Positions 54,368 through 63,625 of a stretch of DNA of 64,000 nucleotides are shown piece after piece. Position 1 is the first letter of the stretch, and every line of letters begins with the position of its first letter. The stretch comes from Rhodobacteraceae bacterium XHP0102 (lineage in GTDB: Bacteria > Pseudomonadota > Alphaproteobacteria > Rhodobacterales > Rhodobacteraceae): contig JAOWLD010000001.1 in assembly GCA_025751475.1 (NCBI GenBank), positions 186,001-250,000 on the forward strand. Reading direction: 5' to 3'. The notes under the pieces are model-generated. The model was given only the letters and a program-made list of their open reading frames with translations. It was not told where the DNA came from and ran no database searches. Made by a program: the position numbers and the translations under genes.

Positions 54368-55135
54368 ATGAAACTGGAGGCGCGCCGCGAGCAGATATTG
54401 GGATGGTTGGCCGAGGCGGGATTCGTTGGGCTGGATGATCTTGCCGCGCGATTTGCTGTGTCTAAAATGACGATCCACCGCGATTTGGATGATCTTGAGG
54501 CAGCAGGTCTGTTGCGTAAGTTGCGCGGTGGGGCCTCGATTGAGGCCAGCGCGCAATTTGAGGCCGATTATCGCTATCGCGCCTTGCGCCATGTTGAGGC
54601 CAAGCGCCAAATCGCCCGCGTTGCGGCAGATCAAGTTGAGACGGGAATGCGCGTGATGCTGAATGATGGCAGCACCGCTGCGCTTTTGGCCGAAGAGATT
54701 GCCCTACGTGGGCTTGGCGTGACGATTATCACCAATAACCATGCCGCCATTCACGCCTTGCAAGAGGCCGCACGCGTAACGCTGATCACCCTTGGCGGCC
54801 GCTATAGTCGCAAGTTTCACTGCGCGACAGGGCCCATGGTGCAAGCCGAAATTGCCGCGATGCGGGCTGATCTTGCCTTCATCTCAAGCCCCGCAATTGA
54901 CGGGCGGGCGTGCTATCACATGGATGAGGGTGTGCGCGCCATAAAGGCCGCGATGATCACGGCCGCTGCGCGCCCCATTTTGATGGCGGAAGGCGCGAAA
55001 TTCGGGCGCAATGCCCTGTATCACCTTGCCGATTTAGACGCGTTTTCAGCCGTTATGACCTATGACTTGCCGCAGGCCCAGAGGGCAGCTTTGGCAGACG
55101 GAAACCTGCCCTTCACCGATGCAAAGGAAATTTAA
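54368..55135 (+). CDS. DeoR-family transcriptional regulator
   Basis: A 255-residue repressor: the DeoR HTH (REQILGWLAEAGFVGLDDLAARFAVSKMTIHRDLDDLE, GLLRKLRGGA) followed by a sugar-phosphate-binding domain (NDGSTAALLAEEI, TIITNNHAAIHAL, DLAFISSPAI). In Brucella and rhizobia a DeoR gene (eryR) comes just before the eryH-eryI pair, the order found here. It starts at ATG 54368 downstream of the triple ATCACA sites and ends one base before the tpi gene. Confidence 0.87.
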   Translation: MKLEARREQILGWLAEAGFVGLDDLAARFAVSKMTIHRDLDDLEAAGLLRKLRGGASIEASAQFEADYRYRALRHVEAKRQIARVAADQVETGMRVMLNDGSTAALLAEEIALRGLGVTIITNNHAAIHALQEAARVTLITLGGRYSRKFHCATGPMVQAEIAAMRADLAFISSPAIDGRACYHMDEGVRAIKAAMITAAARPILMAEGAKFGRNALYHLADLDAFSAVMTYDLPQAQRAALADGNLPFTDAKEI

Positions 55136-55136
55136 G

Positions 55137-55907
55137 ATGTCCGAATTTTGGGTTGGCACCAGTTGGAAAATGAACAAAACTCGTGCCGAGGCACGGGAAT
55201 TTGTTGCAGGCCTCAAGGCGGCGCAGACCCCCGCCGACCCGCGCATCCAGCCTTTTGTGATCCCGCCTTTCACGGCCTTGGCTGAGGTCGCGACAGAATT
55301 AGCGGATAGCTCCGTGATGGTGGGAGCGCAGAATATGCACTGGGCCGATCACGGCGCATGGACGGGCGAAATTTCCCCCCTGATGCTGCGCGAGTGCGGG
55401 GCGCAGATTGTTGAATTGGGCCATTCTGAGCGGCGCGCCAATTTTGGCGAGACCGATGAGACAGTTGGGCTAAAGGTTGCGGCTGCGCTGCGCCATGGCC
55501 TTGTGCCCCTTATTTGCATTGGCGAGAGTTGGGCCGAGCGTGAAGCAGGGCGCGCCACCGAAGTTTTGCGCGCGCAAACCGAAGCAGCCTTGGCGCAAAT
55601 TGCTGCGCCTGACCGCGCCCGTGCTATTTTATTTGCCTACGAGCCCGTTTGGGCAATTGGCGAGGGGGGCGTGCCTGCCACCGCTTACTATGCCGATGCG
55701 CGCCATGCTGAAATCATCGCAGTCACGCAGGCAGTGATGGGCCGCGCTTTGCCCTGTCTTTATGGCGGGTCGGTCAATCCAGAGAATTGCGCAGAATTGA
55801 TCGTCTGCCCGCATATTGATGGGCTGTTCATTGGCCGCTCTGCGTGGAATGTGGCGGGCTATCTCGATATCTTGGCGCGGGTGTCGCGCGCCATTCAATC
55901 CCTATGA
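55137..55907 (+). CDS. eryH: Triosephosphate isomerase-like, EryH type
   Basis: A 256-residue TIM barrel. Catalytic elements are present: K in SWKMNKT, His in [14 protein letters not shown], Glu in AYEPVWAIG, and the phosphate loop [10 protein letters not shown]. In the ery pathway this paralogue (TpiA2/EryH) converts L-erythrulose 1-phosphate to D-erythrulose 4-phosphate. Position directly after a DeoR gene and before an rpiB-type gene supports EryH over glycolytic TpiA. ATG 55137 follows AAAGGA. Confidence 0.82.
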   Translation: MSEFWVGTSWKMNKTRAEAREFVAGLKAAQTPADPRIQPFVIPPFTALAEVATELADSSVMVGAQNMHWADHGAWTGEISPLMLRECGAQIVELGHSERRANFGETDETVGLKVAAALRHGLVPLICIGESWAEREAGRATEVLRAQTEAALAQIAAPDRARAILFAYEPVWAIGEGGVPATAYYADARHAEIIAVTQAVMGRALPCLYGGSVNPENCAELIVCPHIDGLFIGRSAWNVAGYLDILARVSRAIQSL

Positions 55908-55924
55908 TCGCAGGAGGAATGATC

Positions 55925-56368
55925 ATGAAATTGGCAATCGCAGGTGACAGTGCAGGTGACGGTTTGGCGCGGGTTTTGGCGGATCATCTTAAGGAAAGCC
56001 ATGAGGTGACGCTGATTGATATGGATGCAGCAGGCGCGGAATTTTACGCCAACCTGTCTGAATTTGTGGCCAATCGCGTTTTGAAAGGTGAATTTGAACG
56101 GGCGATTTTGGTCTGCGGCACGGGAATTGGCGTAGCGATGTCCGCAAATAAGGTCAGGGGTATTCGTGCGGCACAAGTGCATGATACCTATTCAGCCGAG
56201 CGTGCCGCCCTGTCGAATAATGCGCAGATCATCACGATGGGTGCCCGCGTGATTGGATCGGAATTGGCAAAATCTATCGCGGAAGCCTTTCTTGCGCAGC
56301 ATTTTGATCCTGAAGGACGCAGTGCCAGTAATGTGGCCGCGATTGATGCATTGGACCAATCGGGGTGA
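55925..56368 (+). CDS. eryI: RpiB/LacAB-family isomerase, EryI type
   Basis: A 147-residue sugar phosphate isomerase: [69 protein letters not shown], with the catalytic Cys in the CGTGIG loop. EryI (RpiB2) converts D-erythrulose 4-phosphate to D-erythrose 4-phosphate, which enters the pentose phosphate pathway. ATG 55925 is set by AGGAGG at 55912-55917. Confidence 0.84.
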   Translation: MKLAIAGDSAGDGLARVLADHLKESHEVTLIDMDAAGAEFYANLSEFVANRVLKGEFERAILVCGTGIGVAMSANKVRGIRAAQVHDTYSAERAALSNNAQIITMGARVIGSELAKSIAEAFLAQHFDPEGRSASNVAAIDALDQSG

Positions 56369-56583
56369 CCCGCGTGCAGCACTATTGGAACGAATCATAC
56401 GGTCAGATACCCGTGGGAACGCCGCCTGTTGTAAGCGAAAAGGAGCCTAAACCCATGCGAATAGGCTGAAATTTACCCACCATCTGGTGGCTTCGCGCCA
56501 AAAACCCTGCTTTTCGGTTTCGAGATGGATTGGAAAGGCTTATACAGTTTTGAAACACAGATGCGCTTGCGGGGAGGCATGAC
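56369..56583. other. Intergenic region before ihfB with small hairpins
   Basis: Holds two short inverted repeats, AGCCTA/TAGGCT around 56445-56467 and CCACCA-TC-TGGTGG at 56477-56490. Neither is followed by a clean T-run, so the end of the isomerase transcript is not certain. The AT-rich stretch afterwards likely carries the ihfB promoter. Confidence 0.4.
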
Positions 56584-56862
56584 ATGATCAGATCGGAACT
56601 GGTGCAAAAGCTTGCAGAAGAAAATCCGCATCTCTACCAACGCGATGTTGAGCGCATTGTGGCGGCGATTTTTGATGAGATCATTGAGGCGATGGCGCGC
56701 GGTGATCGGGTCGAACTCCGTGGCTTCGGCGCGTTTTCGGTGAAAAAGCGTGAGGCACGTGTTGGTCGAAATCCACGCACGGGCGAAACTGTTTCCGTGG
56801 ATGAAAAGCACGTTCCGTTTTTCAAAGCGGGTAAATTGCTGCGTGAACGTCTGAATTCCTGA
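56584..56862 (+). CDS. ihfB: Integration host factor subunit beta
   Basis: A 92-residue nucleoid protein: [26 protein letters not shown], then the DNA-binding arm [20 protein letters not shown], and the C-terminal [14 protein letters not shown]. With IhfA (not in the window) it bends DNA at specific sites and assists recombination, which is of note given the integrated element 20 kb away. GGGGAGG precedes ATG 56584. Confidence 0.95.
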   Translation: MIRSELVQKLAEENPHLYQRDVERIVAAIFDEIIEAMARGDRVELRGFGAFSVKKREARVGRNPRTGETVSVDEKHVPFFKAGKLLRERLNS

Positions 56863-56879
56863 GCAAGCGAGGGCAACCC

Positions 56880-57254
56880 GTGATCCGATATGTGAAATTG
56901 CTGTTTATGCTTTGCGTTGGATCGGTTTTGATATTTGTGGCCATTGCCAATCGCGGCTTGGTCACCGTTCATCTTTTGCCCACGGAACTGGCGCTTTGGC
57001 TGGATGTTGATACATCGATATCCTTGCCGCTTTTCTTGATCATTTTTGCGGCAATGACCATTGGCTTGATCTTGGGTTTTGTGTGGGAATGGTTGCGCGA
57101 GCATCGTTATCGCGCTGACGCAAGCCGCGCCAAACGGGATGCCACGAAACTGTCGCGCGAGTTGGAAAGTCTCAAGGGCGCGGCCCGCGCGAAAGAAGGG
57201 CAGGACGACATTCTGGCCCTGTTGGACGATGACAAGCCGTTGCGGCTTGGCTGA
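56880..57254 (+). CDS. lapA: LapA/DUF1049-domain membrane protein
   Basis: A 124-residue inner-membrane protein with two hydrophobic helices (residues about 5-23 and 47-70), followed by a charged cytoplasmic coiled coil ([28 protein letters not shown]). The segment [14 protein letters not shown] is the DUF1049/LapA signature. LapA takes part in control of lipopolysaccharide assembly in E. coli; the role here is by analogy. Start GTG 56880. Confidence 0.82.
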   Translation: MIRYVKLLFMLCVGSVLIFVAIANRGLVTVHLLPTELALWLDVDTSISLPLFLIIFAAMTIGLILGFVWEWLREHRYRADASRAKRDATKLSRELESLKGAARAKEGQDDILALLDDDKPLRLG

Positions 57255-57261
57255 TGCAGCG

Positions 57262-57903
57262 ATGAGCATTGCGATAAAATTCTGCGGTCTTTCGCGACCT
57301 GAGGATATTGACGCGGCGGCGGCGGCAGATGCGCGCTATGTCGGATTTGTTTTCTATCCAAAATCTCCGCGCGCGGTCTCGATGGTGCAAGCGCGCGCCT
57401 TGGCGCAAGTGACCCCTGTCGGTTTGGCAAAAGTGGGCTTGGTGGTCGATCCTGATGATGCGTTTTTGGATCAGCTTATGGCACAAGTGCCGTTGGATAT
57501 TTTGCAATTGCATGGACATGAGATGCCCGCGCGCGTCCTTGAAATTCGCAAACGCACGCGCCTGCCTGTGATGAAGGCGATTGGGATAGCGGATCAAGCA
57601 GACCTCGCGCAGATTGCCGATCATGCAGCAGTGGCCGATCAGTTGCTGATTGATGCCAAACCCCCAAAGACGGCTGATCTTCCAGGCGGCAATGGGTTGT
57701 CCTTTGACTGGCGGCTTTTGGCGGGGCGCAGATGGCCTGTGCCTTGGATGCTGGCGGGCGGATTGTCCCCTGAAAATGTGCGTCTTGCGGTTCAGATGAC
57801 GGGGGCCAAACAGGTCGATGTGTCTTCTGGTGTCGAGCGTGCAGCGGGCGTGAAAGACCCTGCGATGATGGCCGCCTTTGCGCAAGCCGCGAACCCCGCC
57901 TGA
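57262..57903 (+). CDS. trpF: Phosphoribosylanthranilate isomerase
   Basis: TrpF, 213 residues, third step of tryptophan synthesis from anthranilate. The start [14 protein letters not shown] with the catalytic Cys, [12 protein letters not shown], and late [12 protein letters not shown] and VDVSSGVE with the catalytic Asp are intact. ATG 57262 lies seven bases after the lapA stop. Followed by trpB after 73 bases. Confidence 0.94.
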   Translation: MSIAIKFCGLSRPEDIDAAAAADARYVGFVFYPKSPRAVSMVQARALAQVTPVGLAKVGLVVDPDDAFLDQLMAQVPLDILQLHGHEMPARVLEIRKRTRLPVMKAIGIADQADLAQIADHAAVADQLLIDAKPPKTADLPGGNGLSFDWRLLAGRRWPVPWMLAGGLSPENVRLAVQMTGAKQVDVSSGVERAAGVKDPAMMAAFAQAANPA

Positions 57904-57976
57904 CGCCTTTGCCTGCCTCTTGCTCAATCTTGCCGCCCGCGCTAGGCAGGGTGCTGAATATAAAAAGGTAAGCCCG

Positions 57977-59203
57977 ATGCCCGATGATATCTTGAACAGC
58001 TTCATGACTGGCCCTGATGAGAATGGCCGCTTTGGCCAATTTGGCGGGCGGTTTGTCTCGGAAACGCTGATGCCGCTGATCTTGGAGTTGGAAGCGCAAT
58101 ATGAGCGAGCCAAAACAGACGCTCGTTTTTGGGCAGAGATGCACGACCTATGGACGCATTATGTGGGCCGCCCCAGCCCGCTTTACTTTGCCGAGCGCCT
58201 GACTGCGCATTTTGGTGGCGCCAAAATCTACCTGAAACGTGATGAGCTGAACCATACGGGTGCGCATAAGATCAACAATGTGTTGGGTCAGATCATTTTG
58301 GCCCGCCGCATGGGTAAAACGCGGATCATTGCGGAAACAGGGGCGGGGCAGCATGGGGTGGCGACCGCCACCGTATGTGCGAAATTCGGTTTGAAATGTG
58401 TGGTCTATATGGGCGCGCATGATGTGGAGCGCCAAGCGCCCAATGTGTTCCGTATGAAGCTCTTGGGGGCCGAGGTTGTGCCTGTGACTTCGGGTCGTGG
58501 CACTTTGAAAGACGCAATGAACGATGCGTTGCGCGATTGGGTGACCAATGTGCGCGATACCTTTTATTGCATTGGCACGGTCGCAGGCCCGCACCCTTAC
58601 CCTGCGATGGTGCGTGATTTTCAAGCGATCATCGGCAAAGAGGCCCGCGAACAGATGTTGGCTGCTGAAGGCCGTTTGCCTGATACGATCATCGCGGCCA
58701 TCGGCGGTGGCTCAAACGCGATGGGGCTGTTCTACCCGTTCTTGGATGACAAGGAGGTCCATATCATCGGTGTCGAGGCGGGCGGTAAAGGCGTGAATGA
58801 CAAAATGGAGCATTGCGCCAGCCTCACAGGGGGGCGCCCTGGCGTGCTGCATGGCAACCGCACGTATTTGCTGCAAGATGAGGATGGCCAAATCCTTGAG
58901 GGCCATTCGATCTCGGCGGGTTTGGATTATCCTGGCATCGGCCCTGAACATTCATGGCTGCATGATATTGGCCGCGCGGAATATGTTTCGATCACGGATA
59001 TCGAGGCCTTGGAGGCGTTCCAACTCTGCTGTCACCAAGAAGGGATCATCCCCGCGCTAGAGCCGAGTCACGCCTTGGCCCATGTGGCAAAAATCGCGCC
59101 GAACCTGCCCAAGGATCACCTGATCTGCATGAATATGTGCGGCCGTGGCGACAAGGATATCTTTACCGTGGCGCGGGCCTTGGGATGGGAGATGCAGGGC
59201 TAA
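57977..59203 (+). CDS. trpB: Tryptophan synthase beta chain
   Basis: TrpB, 408 residues, PLP enzyme joining indole and serine. The PLP lysine is in [13 protein letters not shown], the glycine-rich phosphate loop is IGGGSNAMG, and the entry [14 protein letters not shown] is conserved. ATG 57977 gives the usual N-terminus ([20 protein letters not shown]). The partner trpA is not adjacent but 4.4 kb away on the other strand. Confidence 0.96.
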   Translation: MPDDILNSFMTGPDENGRFGQFGGRFVSETLMPLILELEAQYERAKTDARFWAEMHDLWTHYVGRPSPLYFAERLTAHFGGAKIYLKRDELNHTGAHKINNVLGQIILARRMGKTRIIAETGAGQHGVATATVCAKFGLKCVVYMGAHDVERQAPNVFRMKLLGAEVVPVTSGRGTLKDAMNDALRDWVTNVRDTFYCIGTVAGPHPYPAMVRDFQAIIGKEAREQMLAAEGRLPDTIIAAIGGGSNAMGLFYPFLDDKEVHIIGVEAGGKGVNDKMEHCASLTGGRPGVLHGNRTYLLQDEDGQILEGHSISAGLDYPGIGPEHSWLHDIGRAEYVSITDIEALEAFQLCCHQEGIIPALEPSHALAHVAKIAPNLPKDHLICMNMCGRGDKDIFTVARALGWEMQG

Positions 59204-59213
59204 GTCAGCCCTG
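59195..59213. terminator. Short hairpin spanning two convergent stop codons
   Basis: CAGGGC (59195-59200) pairs with GCCCTG (59208-59213) around a 7-base loop that contains the trpB TAA and the stop of the convergent DUF2237 gene. No T-run; may act as a weak terminator or barrier for both. Confidence 0.4.
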
Positions 59214-59582
59214 TGTCTGGGACCGATCATATTGTGTGAGCACGTCAAGCGGCACGATATTCAACGTGCGAATGTGGGTGGCGCTGAGATTGAGCTGCGG
59301 TGCCACGCCTTCTTCATGCGCCTGCAAAAACCGAGTGGCGCATAGGCACCATCGATCCCCCTCTTTGAGCCCCGCAAACCCATATTCAGGTCGAGGGGTG
59401 CTGAGGTCATTGCCGACATATTTGGAAAATGCCAGAAATTCGCGCGTCATCACCGCACAGACGGTATGTGCGCCTGTATCCTCATCGCTGGTGTCGCAAC
59501 ACCCATTGCGGAAGAAACCCGTCATTGGTGTCCGCGAACAGGTTTCAAGCGGCTTGCCGAAAACATTAATACTCTCATCCAT
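59205..59582 (-). CDS. DUF2237 protein
   Basis: A 125-residue protein of DUF2237: NVFGKPLETCSRTPMTGFFRNGCCDTSDEDTGAHTVCAVMT and EGDRWCLCATRFLQAHEEGVAPQLNL. Cysteines and aspartates are conserved in the family, and a metal-binding role is plausible but unproven. Convergent with trpB, with stops almost touching. Confidence 0.85.
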   Translation of the reverse strand: MDESINVFGKPLETCSRTPMTGFFRNGCCDTSDEDTGAHTVCAVMTREFLAFSKYVGNDLSTPRPEYGFAGLKEGDRWCLCATRFLQAHEEGVAPQLNLSATHIRTLNIVPLDVLTQYDRSQTQG

Positions 59583-59633
59583 TTGGAAAACCCTTTTTAG
59601 CGCGCGCTTTACCCTATAAAGCGATCTAGCGCT

Positions 59634-60317
59634 TTAGCGGAAACGATCCACCAGTTTTTGCAAAGCGCTGCGTGGGTCTTGGGCTATGGAAGGGTCTGCT
59701 TTGGCAGATGCGGGTTTCGCCACTGGGGTAGGGGGCGCTTTGGGGGGTATTGGATTGACCCGCAGCGCAACCGAATTTTGAAACTGTGCCCCGTTGCCCT
59801 TGGCCAATGCGGGGGCCCCATCCGCGATCCCGCGCAAGAGATCCTCCAACCAAGGCTGATCCGCTTTGGCGAAGTCCGACAACACATAGCCTGCCACCCG
59901 ATCCTTATGGCCAGGGTGGCCGATGCCCAAGCGCACGCGGTGATAAGCCTCGCCAATATGCTCATGCAGGGAGCGCAGGCCGTTATGCCCTGCATGGCCG
60001 CCGCCCTGTTTTAGCCTGAGCTTGGCGGGTGCAAGATCCAATTCGTCATGGAACACGGTCACATCCTCGGGGGTGAGTTTGAAAAACCGCATTGCTTCGC
60101 CCACAGATTGGCCTGAGCGGTTCATGTAGGTTTCAGGCTTGAGCATGATCACCCTCTGCCCATCCAGCACCCCTTCGCATATCTGACCTTGAAACTTGGC
60201 CCGCCATGGTGAAAACGCGTGATCTGAGGCAATGCGATCAAGGGCCATGAAACCGATATTGTGACGGTTTTGGCTATATTTTGCGCCCGGATTTCCAAGA
60301 CCAACCCAAAGTTTCAT
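59634..60317 (-). CDS. pth: Peptidyl-tRNA hydrolase
   Basis: Pth releases peptidyl-tRNAs dropped by ribosomes. [23 protein letters not shown] contains the catalytic His, and the [11 protein letters not shown] and [12 protein letters not shown] segments are intact. The start is ATG 60317 by family comparison; ATG 60329 (four more residues) stands too near GGAGG. A 40-residue proline/alanine-rich tail beyond the core is common in Rhodobacteraceae. Confidence 0.94.
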   Translation of the reverse strand: MKLWVGLGNPGAKYSQNRHNIGFMALDRIASDHAFSPWRAKFQGQICEGVLDGQRVIMLKPETYMNRSGQSVGEAMRFFKLTPEDVTVFHDELDLAPAKLRLKQGGGHAGHNGLRSLHEHIGEAYHRVRLGIGHPGHKDRVAGYVLSDFAKADQPWLEDLLRGIADGAPALAKGNGAQFQNSVALRVNPIPPKAPPTPVAKPASAKADPSIAQDPRSALQKLVDRFR

Positions 60318-60371
60318 ATCCGCTGTCATACCTCCAAAGCCTGCGCCATGAAAGGCTTATGCGCGACAAAA

Positions 60372-60403
60372 ATAAAGGCGCGAAGGATGCTTCGCGCCTT
60401 TAT
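60372..60403 (-). terminator. Strong rho-independent terminator of rplY
   Basis: A perfect 14-bp inverted repeat, ATAAAGGCGCGAAG and CTTCGCGCCTTTAT, with a 4-base loop. On the minus strand it is followed by TTTTTG. It lies 25 bases after the rplY stop, between rplY and pth. Confidence 0.92.
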
Positions 60404-60427
60404 CAATTCGTAAAGCGTCAGGCCTGA

Positions 60428-61054
60428 TTATTCGGCCGCCGCTTCCTCACCTTCGGCTGCTGCTTCATTATCGGCGCTGACCAAGCCCGATGGGGCGGTG
60501 ATATTTGCAATCACGAAATCGCGGTCGATGGTCGGCTTAACGCCTTCTGGCAGGGTCACATCCGAGATGTGGATCACCTCGCCGATGCCGCGACCCGTCA
60601 GGTCAACCGTGATGCCCTCTGGGATATCGCCCGCGATCACAGACAATTCCACTTCGGCGCGCACAACGGTCAAAACGCCGCCGCGCTTGATGCCAGGCGC
60701 GGCTTCGTGGTTGATGAAGTTGACTGGGATATACAGCTTCACCCGCGAGGTGCGGCGCAAGCGCATCAAGTCAACATGGGTTGGCAAATCCTTTACCACA
60801 TCGCGCTGCACGCCACGGCAAATGACGCGCACATCTTCCTGACCTTCAACCTTGAGGTTGAACAGGGTCGACAAGAAGCGGCCTTCTTTCAGGCGCTTGA
60901 GCAATTGGTTAAAGGGGATTTGAATGGCGAGCGGATCCGCCCCACCACCATAAACAATACCGGGCACTTTGCCTTCACGGCGTGCTTGACGAGCGGCCCC
61001 CTTGCCTGTCCCCGTCCGTGCCTCGGCGATAAGATCAGGAATCTCACCAGCCAT
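60428..61054 (-). CDS. rplY: 50S ribosomal protein L25 (Ctc/TL5 type)
   Basis: A 208-residue L25 of the long form: the 5S-rRNA-binding N-terminal domain ([22 protein letters not shown]) plus the TL5 C-terminal beta domain ([31 protein letters not shown]), ending in an acidic alanine/glutamate tail. Usually placed next to pth, as here, and ends at a strong terminator. Confidence 0.95.
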   Translation of the reverse strand: MAGEIPDLIAEARTGTGKGAARQARREGKVPGIVYGGGADPLAIQIPFNQLLKRLKEGRFLSTLFNLKVEGQEDVRVICRGVQRDVVKDLPTHVDLMRLRRTSRVKLYIPVNFINHEAAPGIKRGGVLTVVRAEVELSVIAGDIPEGITVDLTGRGIGEVIHISDVTLPEGVKPTIDRDFVIANITAPSGLVSADNEAAAEGEEAAAE

Positions 61055-61208
61055 AGCTATCTCTCCATATGTTATGGGCCGCCTCCAAGGGTGTCGGGCC
61101 CGTGAAGCCGCCGCTTTAACCGCAATTTTGCACTTTGACCAGAGTAAATTCGCTCACTTGATAGATATATCGCTTGAGCCGCCGCAGCGTGCGAGGTAGC
61201 GCTTTGTC

Positions 61209-62405
61209 ATGCGTGCCCTCACTCGGATCAAGGTTGATTTGTCGCTGACCATAAGGCCTGTTTTTGGTTTTATGGTTCTGGGCGTTTTTTGGGGGTCTTA
61301 CGCGGCGCTTGCCCCCTTGATAAAGGCGCGTATCGGCGCAGGCGATGGGCTGTTTGGCACATTGCTGCTGATGTCGGCTTTGGGTCTGGTGACCGCGATG
61401 TGGTTGGCCCCACGGGTGGATCGGCATTTGGGGAAATGGGGTCTGCCTGTCGGCGCAGCTTCGCTGGCTTTCTCCTTTCTTGTTCTTGGATTTGCCCGCA
61501 CGCCACTTGAATTTGGCTTGGCTATGATCTTGGCAGGTGCAGCATCTGGCTTGACCGATGTCATCGTCAATTCCCGCGTGTCCGAGGCCGAAACCACGCA
61601 TCGCCGCCCGTTGATGTCTCTCAATCATGCAATGTTTTCATTCACCTATGCCATTGCGGCTTTGGGCGCGGGGATTGCGCGAGAATTCGGCGCAAGTGCA
61701 TTTGTTGTTTTCCTGTCGCTTGCGGTGGTCGTGTGTCTGGCGCTGCCCGTCATGCGCAGCCCTTCGATGCTATTGGGTTGGAAGCCACAGGAGGGGGAGG
61801 CTGCCCCGATTGATCTGTTGCCGCTTTGGTCGGGTCTGATCATCTGGCCGGGCTTGGTCGTGATGTTTGGTTTCATGTCAGAAGCCGCTATGGAGAGCTG
61901 GTCTGCGCTCCATATCGAACGCTCGCTTGGGGGGCGCGCTGTTGAGGGGGCCATTGGCCCGTTCATGTTGGGTTTGACGATGGGGCTTGGTCGCCTTGCG
62001 GGGCATTTTCTGACTCAAGAACAGGATCCGTTGCGGATGATTTCAGCCGCCGCATTGGTCTCGGCGGCAGGGGCGGTGATGGCGGCCCTCGCACCCTATC
62101 CTGAGATCGCATATTTGGGATTTGCCATTCAGGGTTTTGGTGTCTCTATCATTGCGCCCCTCGCGCTTGGCCTTGCGGGCCAAATGGCGGGCGCGGGGGA
62201 ACGCACAAGGATGATCGCCCGCGTCTCCGTGGTGGGATTTGCCGGGTTCTTACTGGCGCCTGCCATGATGGGATGGATGGCGGAATTGTCCAGCTTGCGC
62301 GTGGCCTTCCTCTTTATCGCGGTGATCCTGCTGGTGATCCCGTTGATTTGTGCGCGTGCCTTGCGCCCAATCGCGCCAAAACCCCAATCAGGGCATGGGG
62401 ATTAA
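61209..62405 (+). CDS. MFS transporter
   Basis: A 398-residue major facilitator with about 12 hydrophobic helices. The helix 2-3 loop motif is LAPRVDRHLGKWG. The sequence VLGVFWGSYAALAPLIKARIGAGDGLFGTLLLM places it near the FucP/YbjJ-like group of MFS proteins; the substrate is unknown. It ends within TTAA, shared with the stop of the convergent lactate dehydrogenase gene. Confidence 0.85.
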   Translation: MRALTRIKVDLSLTIRPVFGFMVLGVFWGSYAALAPLIKARIGAGDGLFGTLLLMSALGLVTAMWLAPRVDRHLGKWGLPVGAASLAFSFLVLGFARTPLEFGLAMILAGAASGLTDVIVNSRVSEAETTHRRPLMSLNHAMFSFTYAIAALGAGIAREFGASAFVVFLSLAVVVCLALPVMRSPSMLLGWKPQEGEAAPIDLLPLWSGLIIWPGLVVMFGFMSEAAMESWSALHIERSLGGRAVEGAIGPFMLGLTMGLGRLAGHFLTQEQDPLRMISAAALVSAAGAVMAALAPYPEIAYLGFAIQGFGVSIIAPLALGLAGQMAGAGERTRMIARVSVVGFAGFLLAPAMMGWMAELSSLRVAFLFIAVILLVIPLICARALRPIAPKPQSGHGD

Positions 62406-63565
62406 TCCCACTCCCCGCTGAAGTTTTTGGGAACAAGCAGGTTGTGTCGACCAAGCGCCTTGACATCCCGCTCGCCGCAGAGCGCCATTGTGCTGTCCAG
62501 TTCTTTGTGGATCACTTCCAAAGCGCGGGTCACGCCAGCCTGCCCCATCGCGCCAAGTCCGTTGACGAAGGCGCGCCCGATATAGGTGCCTTTCGCCCCC
62601 ATGGCCAATGCCTTGAGCACATCTTGGCCTGAGCGAATACCACTGTCGAGATGCACTTCGATCTTGTCGCCAACCGCGTCCAAAATCGGCTCTAACATAC
62701 GGATTGAGGACAAGGCCCCATCCAACTGCCGCCCGCCATGGTTGGAGACGACAATCGCATCCGCCCCCACATTGGCCGCCATTTTTGCATCTTCAGCATC
62801 CAAGATGCCTTTGATGATCACAGGCCCGTCCCACATCTTGCGGAATTGTTTGATCCGCTCCCAATCAAGGCTTTGGTCAAAGGCCTGCGCCGTCCATGCG
62901 CTGAGTGATGAGGGGTCATCAATCCCATCCACATGGCCCACAATATTGCCAAAGAAGCGCCGCTTGGTGCCCAGCATCTCAAGGCCCCATTGCACTTTGG
63001 TCATCATATCCGCCACGGATTTCACCGTGAATTTGGGCGGGGCCGACAGCCCGTTTTTGAGGTCTTTGTGGCGTTGACCCAAAAGCTGTAAATCCACTGT
63101 AATTACGATGGCCGAGCATTTCGCGTCTTTTGCGCGTTGAAACAGCCGCGTCATGAAATCATCGTCTTTGAGCGTGTAAACCTGAAACCAGAATGGCTTT
63201 GTCGTGTGCTCCGCCACATCTTCAATCGAGCAGATCGACATGGTCGAAAGCGTGAAGGGCACACCGAATTTTTCGGCGGCGCGCGCGGCTTTGATCTCGC
63301 CATCAGCGCGCTGCATTCCTGTGAGGCCCACGGGGGCCAAGGCCACGGGCATGGTGACATCATGGCCGATCATGGTCGCGGCGGTGCTGCGGTTTGACAT
63401 ATCGACCGCCACCCGTTGGCGCAGGCGGATTAGGTCAAAATCTGATGAATTTTCGCGAAAGGTCTGCTCTGTCCAGCTGCCCGATTCTGCGTAATCGTAA
63501 AACATCTTTGGCGTGCGCTTTTGATGCAAACGGCGCAGGTCTTCGATCTCGGTAATCACAGGCAT
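62402..63565 (-). CDS. lldD: FMN-dependent L-lactate dehydrogenase/alpha-hydroxy acid oxidase
   Basis: A 387-residue TIM-barrel flavoenzyme: MFYDYAESGSWTEQTFREN, ALAPVGLTGMQ, STMSICSIEDVAEH, and the catalytic SNHGGRQLDGA with DSGIRSGQDVLKALAMGA binding FMN phosphate. Likely oxidises L-lactate at the membrane and feeds the respiratory chain. ATG 63565 follows GGGAGGAGAG; the frame extends to 63625 but without support. Confidence 0.9.
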   Translation of the reverse strand: MPVITEIEDLRRLHQKRTPKMFYDYAESGSWTEQTFRENSSDFDLIRLRQRVAVDMSNRSTAATMIGHDVTMPVALAPVGLTGMQRADGEIKAARAAEKFGVPFTLSTMSICSIEDVAEHTTKPFWFQVYTLKDDDFMTRLFQRAKDAKCSAIVITVDLQLLGQRHKDLKNGLSAPPKFTVKSVADMMTKVQWGLEMLGTKRRFFGNIVGHVDGIDDPSSLSAWTAQAFDQSLDWERIKQFRKMWDGPVIIKGILDAEDAKMAANVGADAIVVSNHGGRQLDGALSSIRMLEPILDAVGDKIEVHLDSGIRSGQDVLKALAMGAKGTYIGRAFVNGLGAMGQAGVTRALEVIHKELDSTMALCGERDVKALGRHNLLVPKNFSGEWD

Positions 63566-63625
63566 GATCGCTCTCCTCCCAATGGCTGGTAAGGAAGTCT
63601 TACCAATTCTCGGGGCGTCCCGCAA

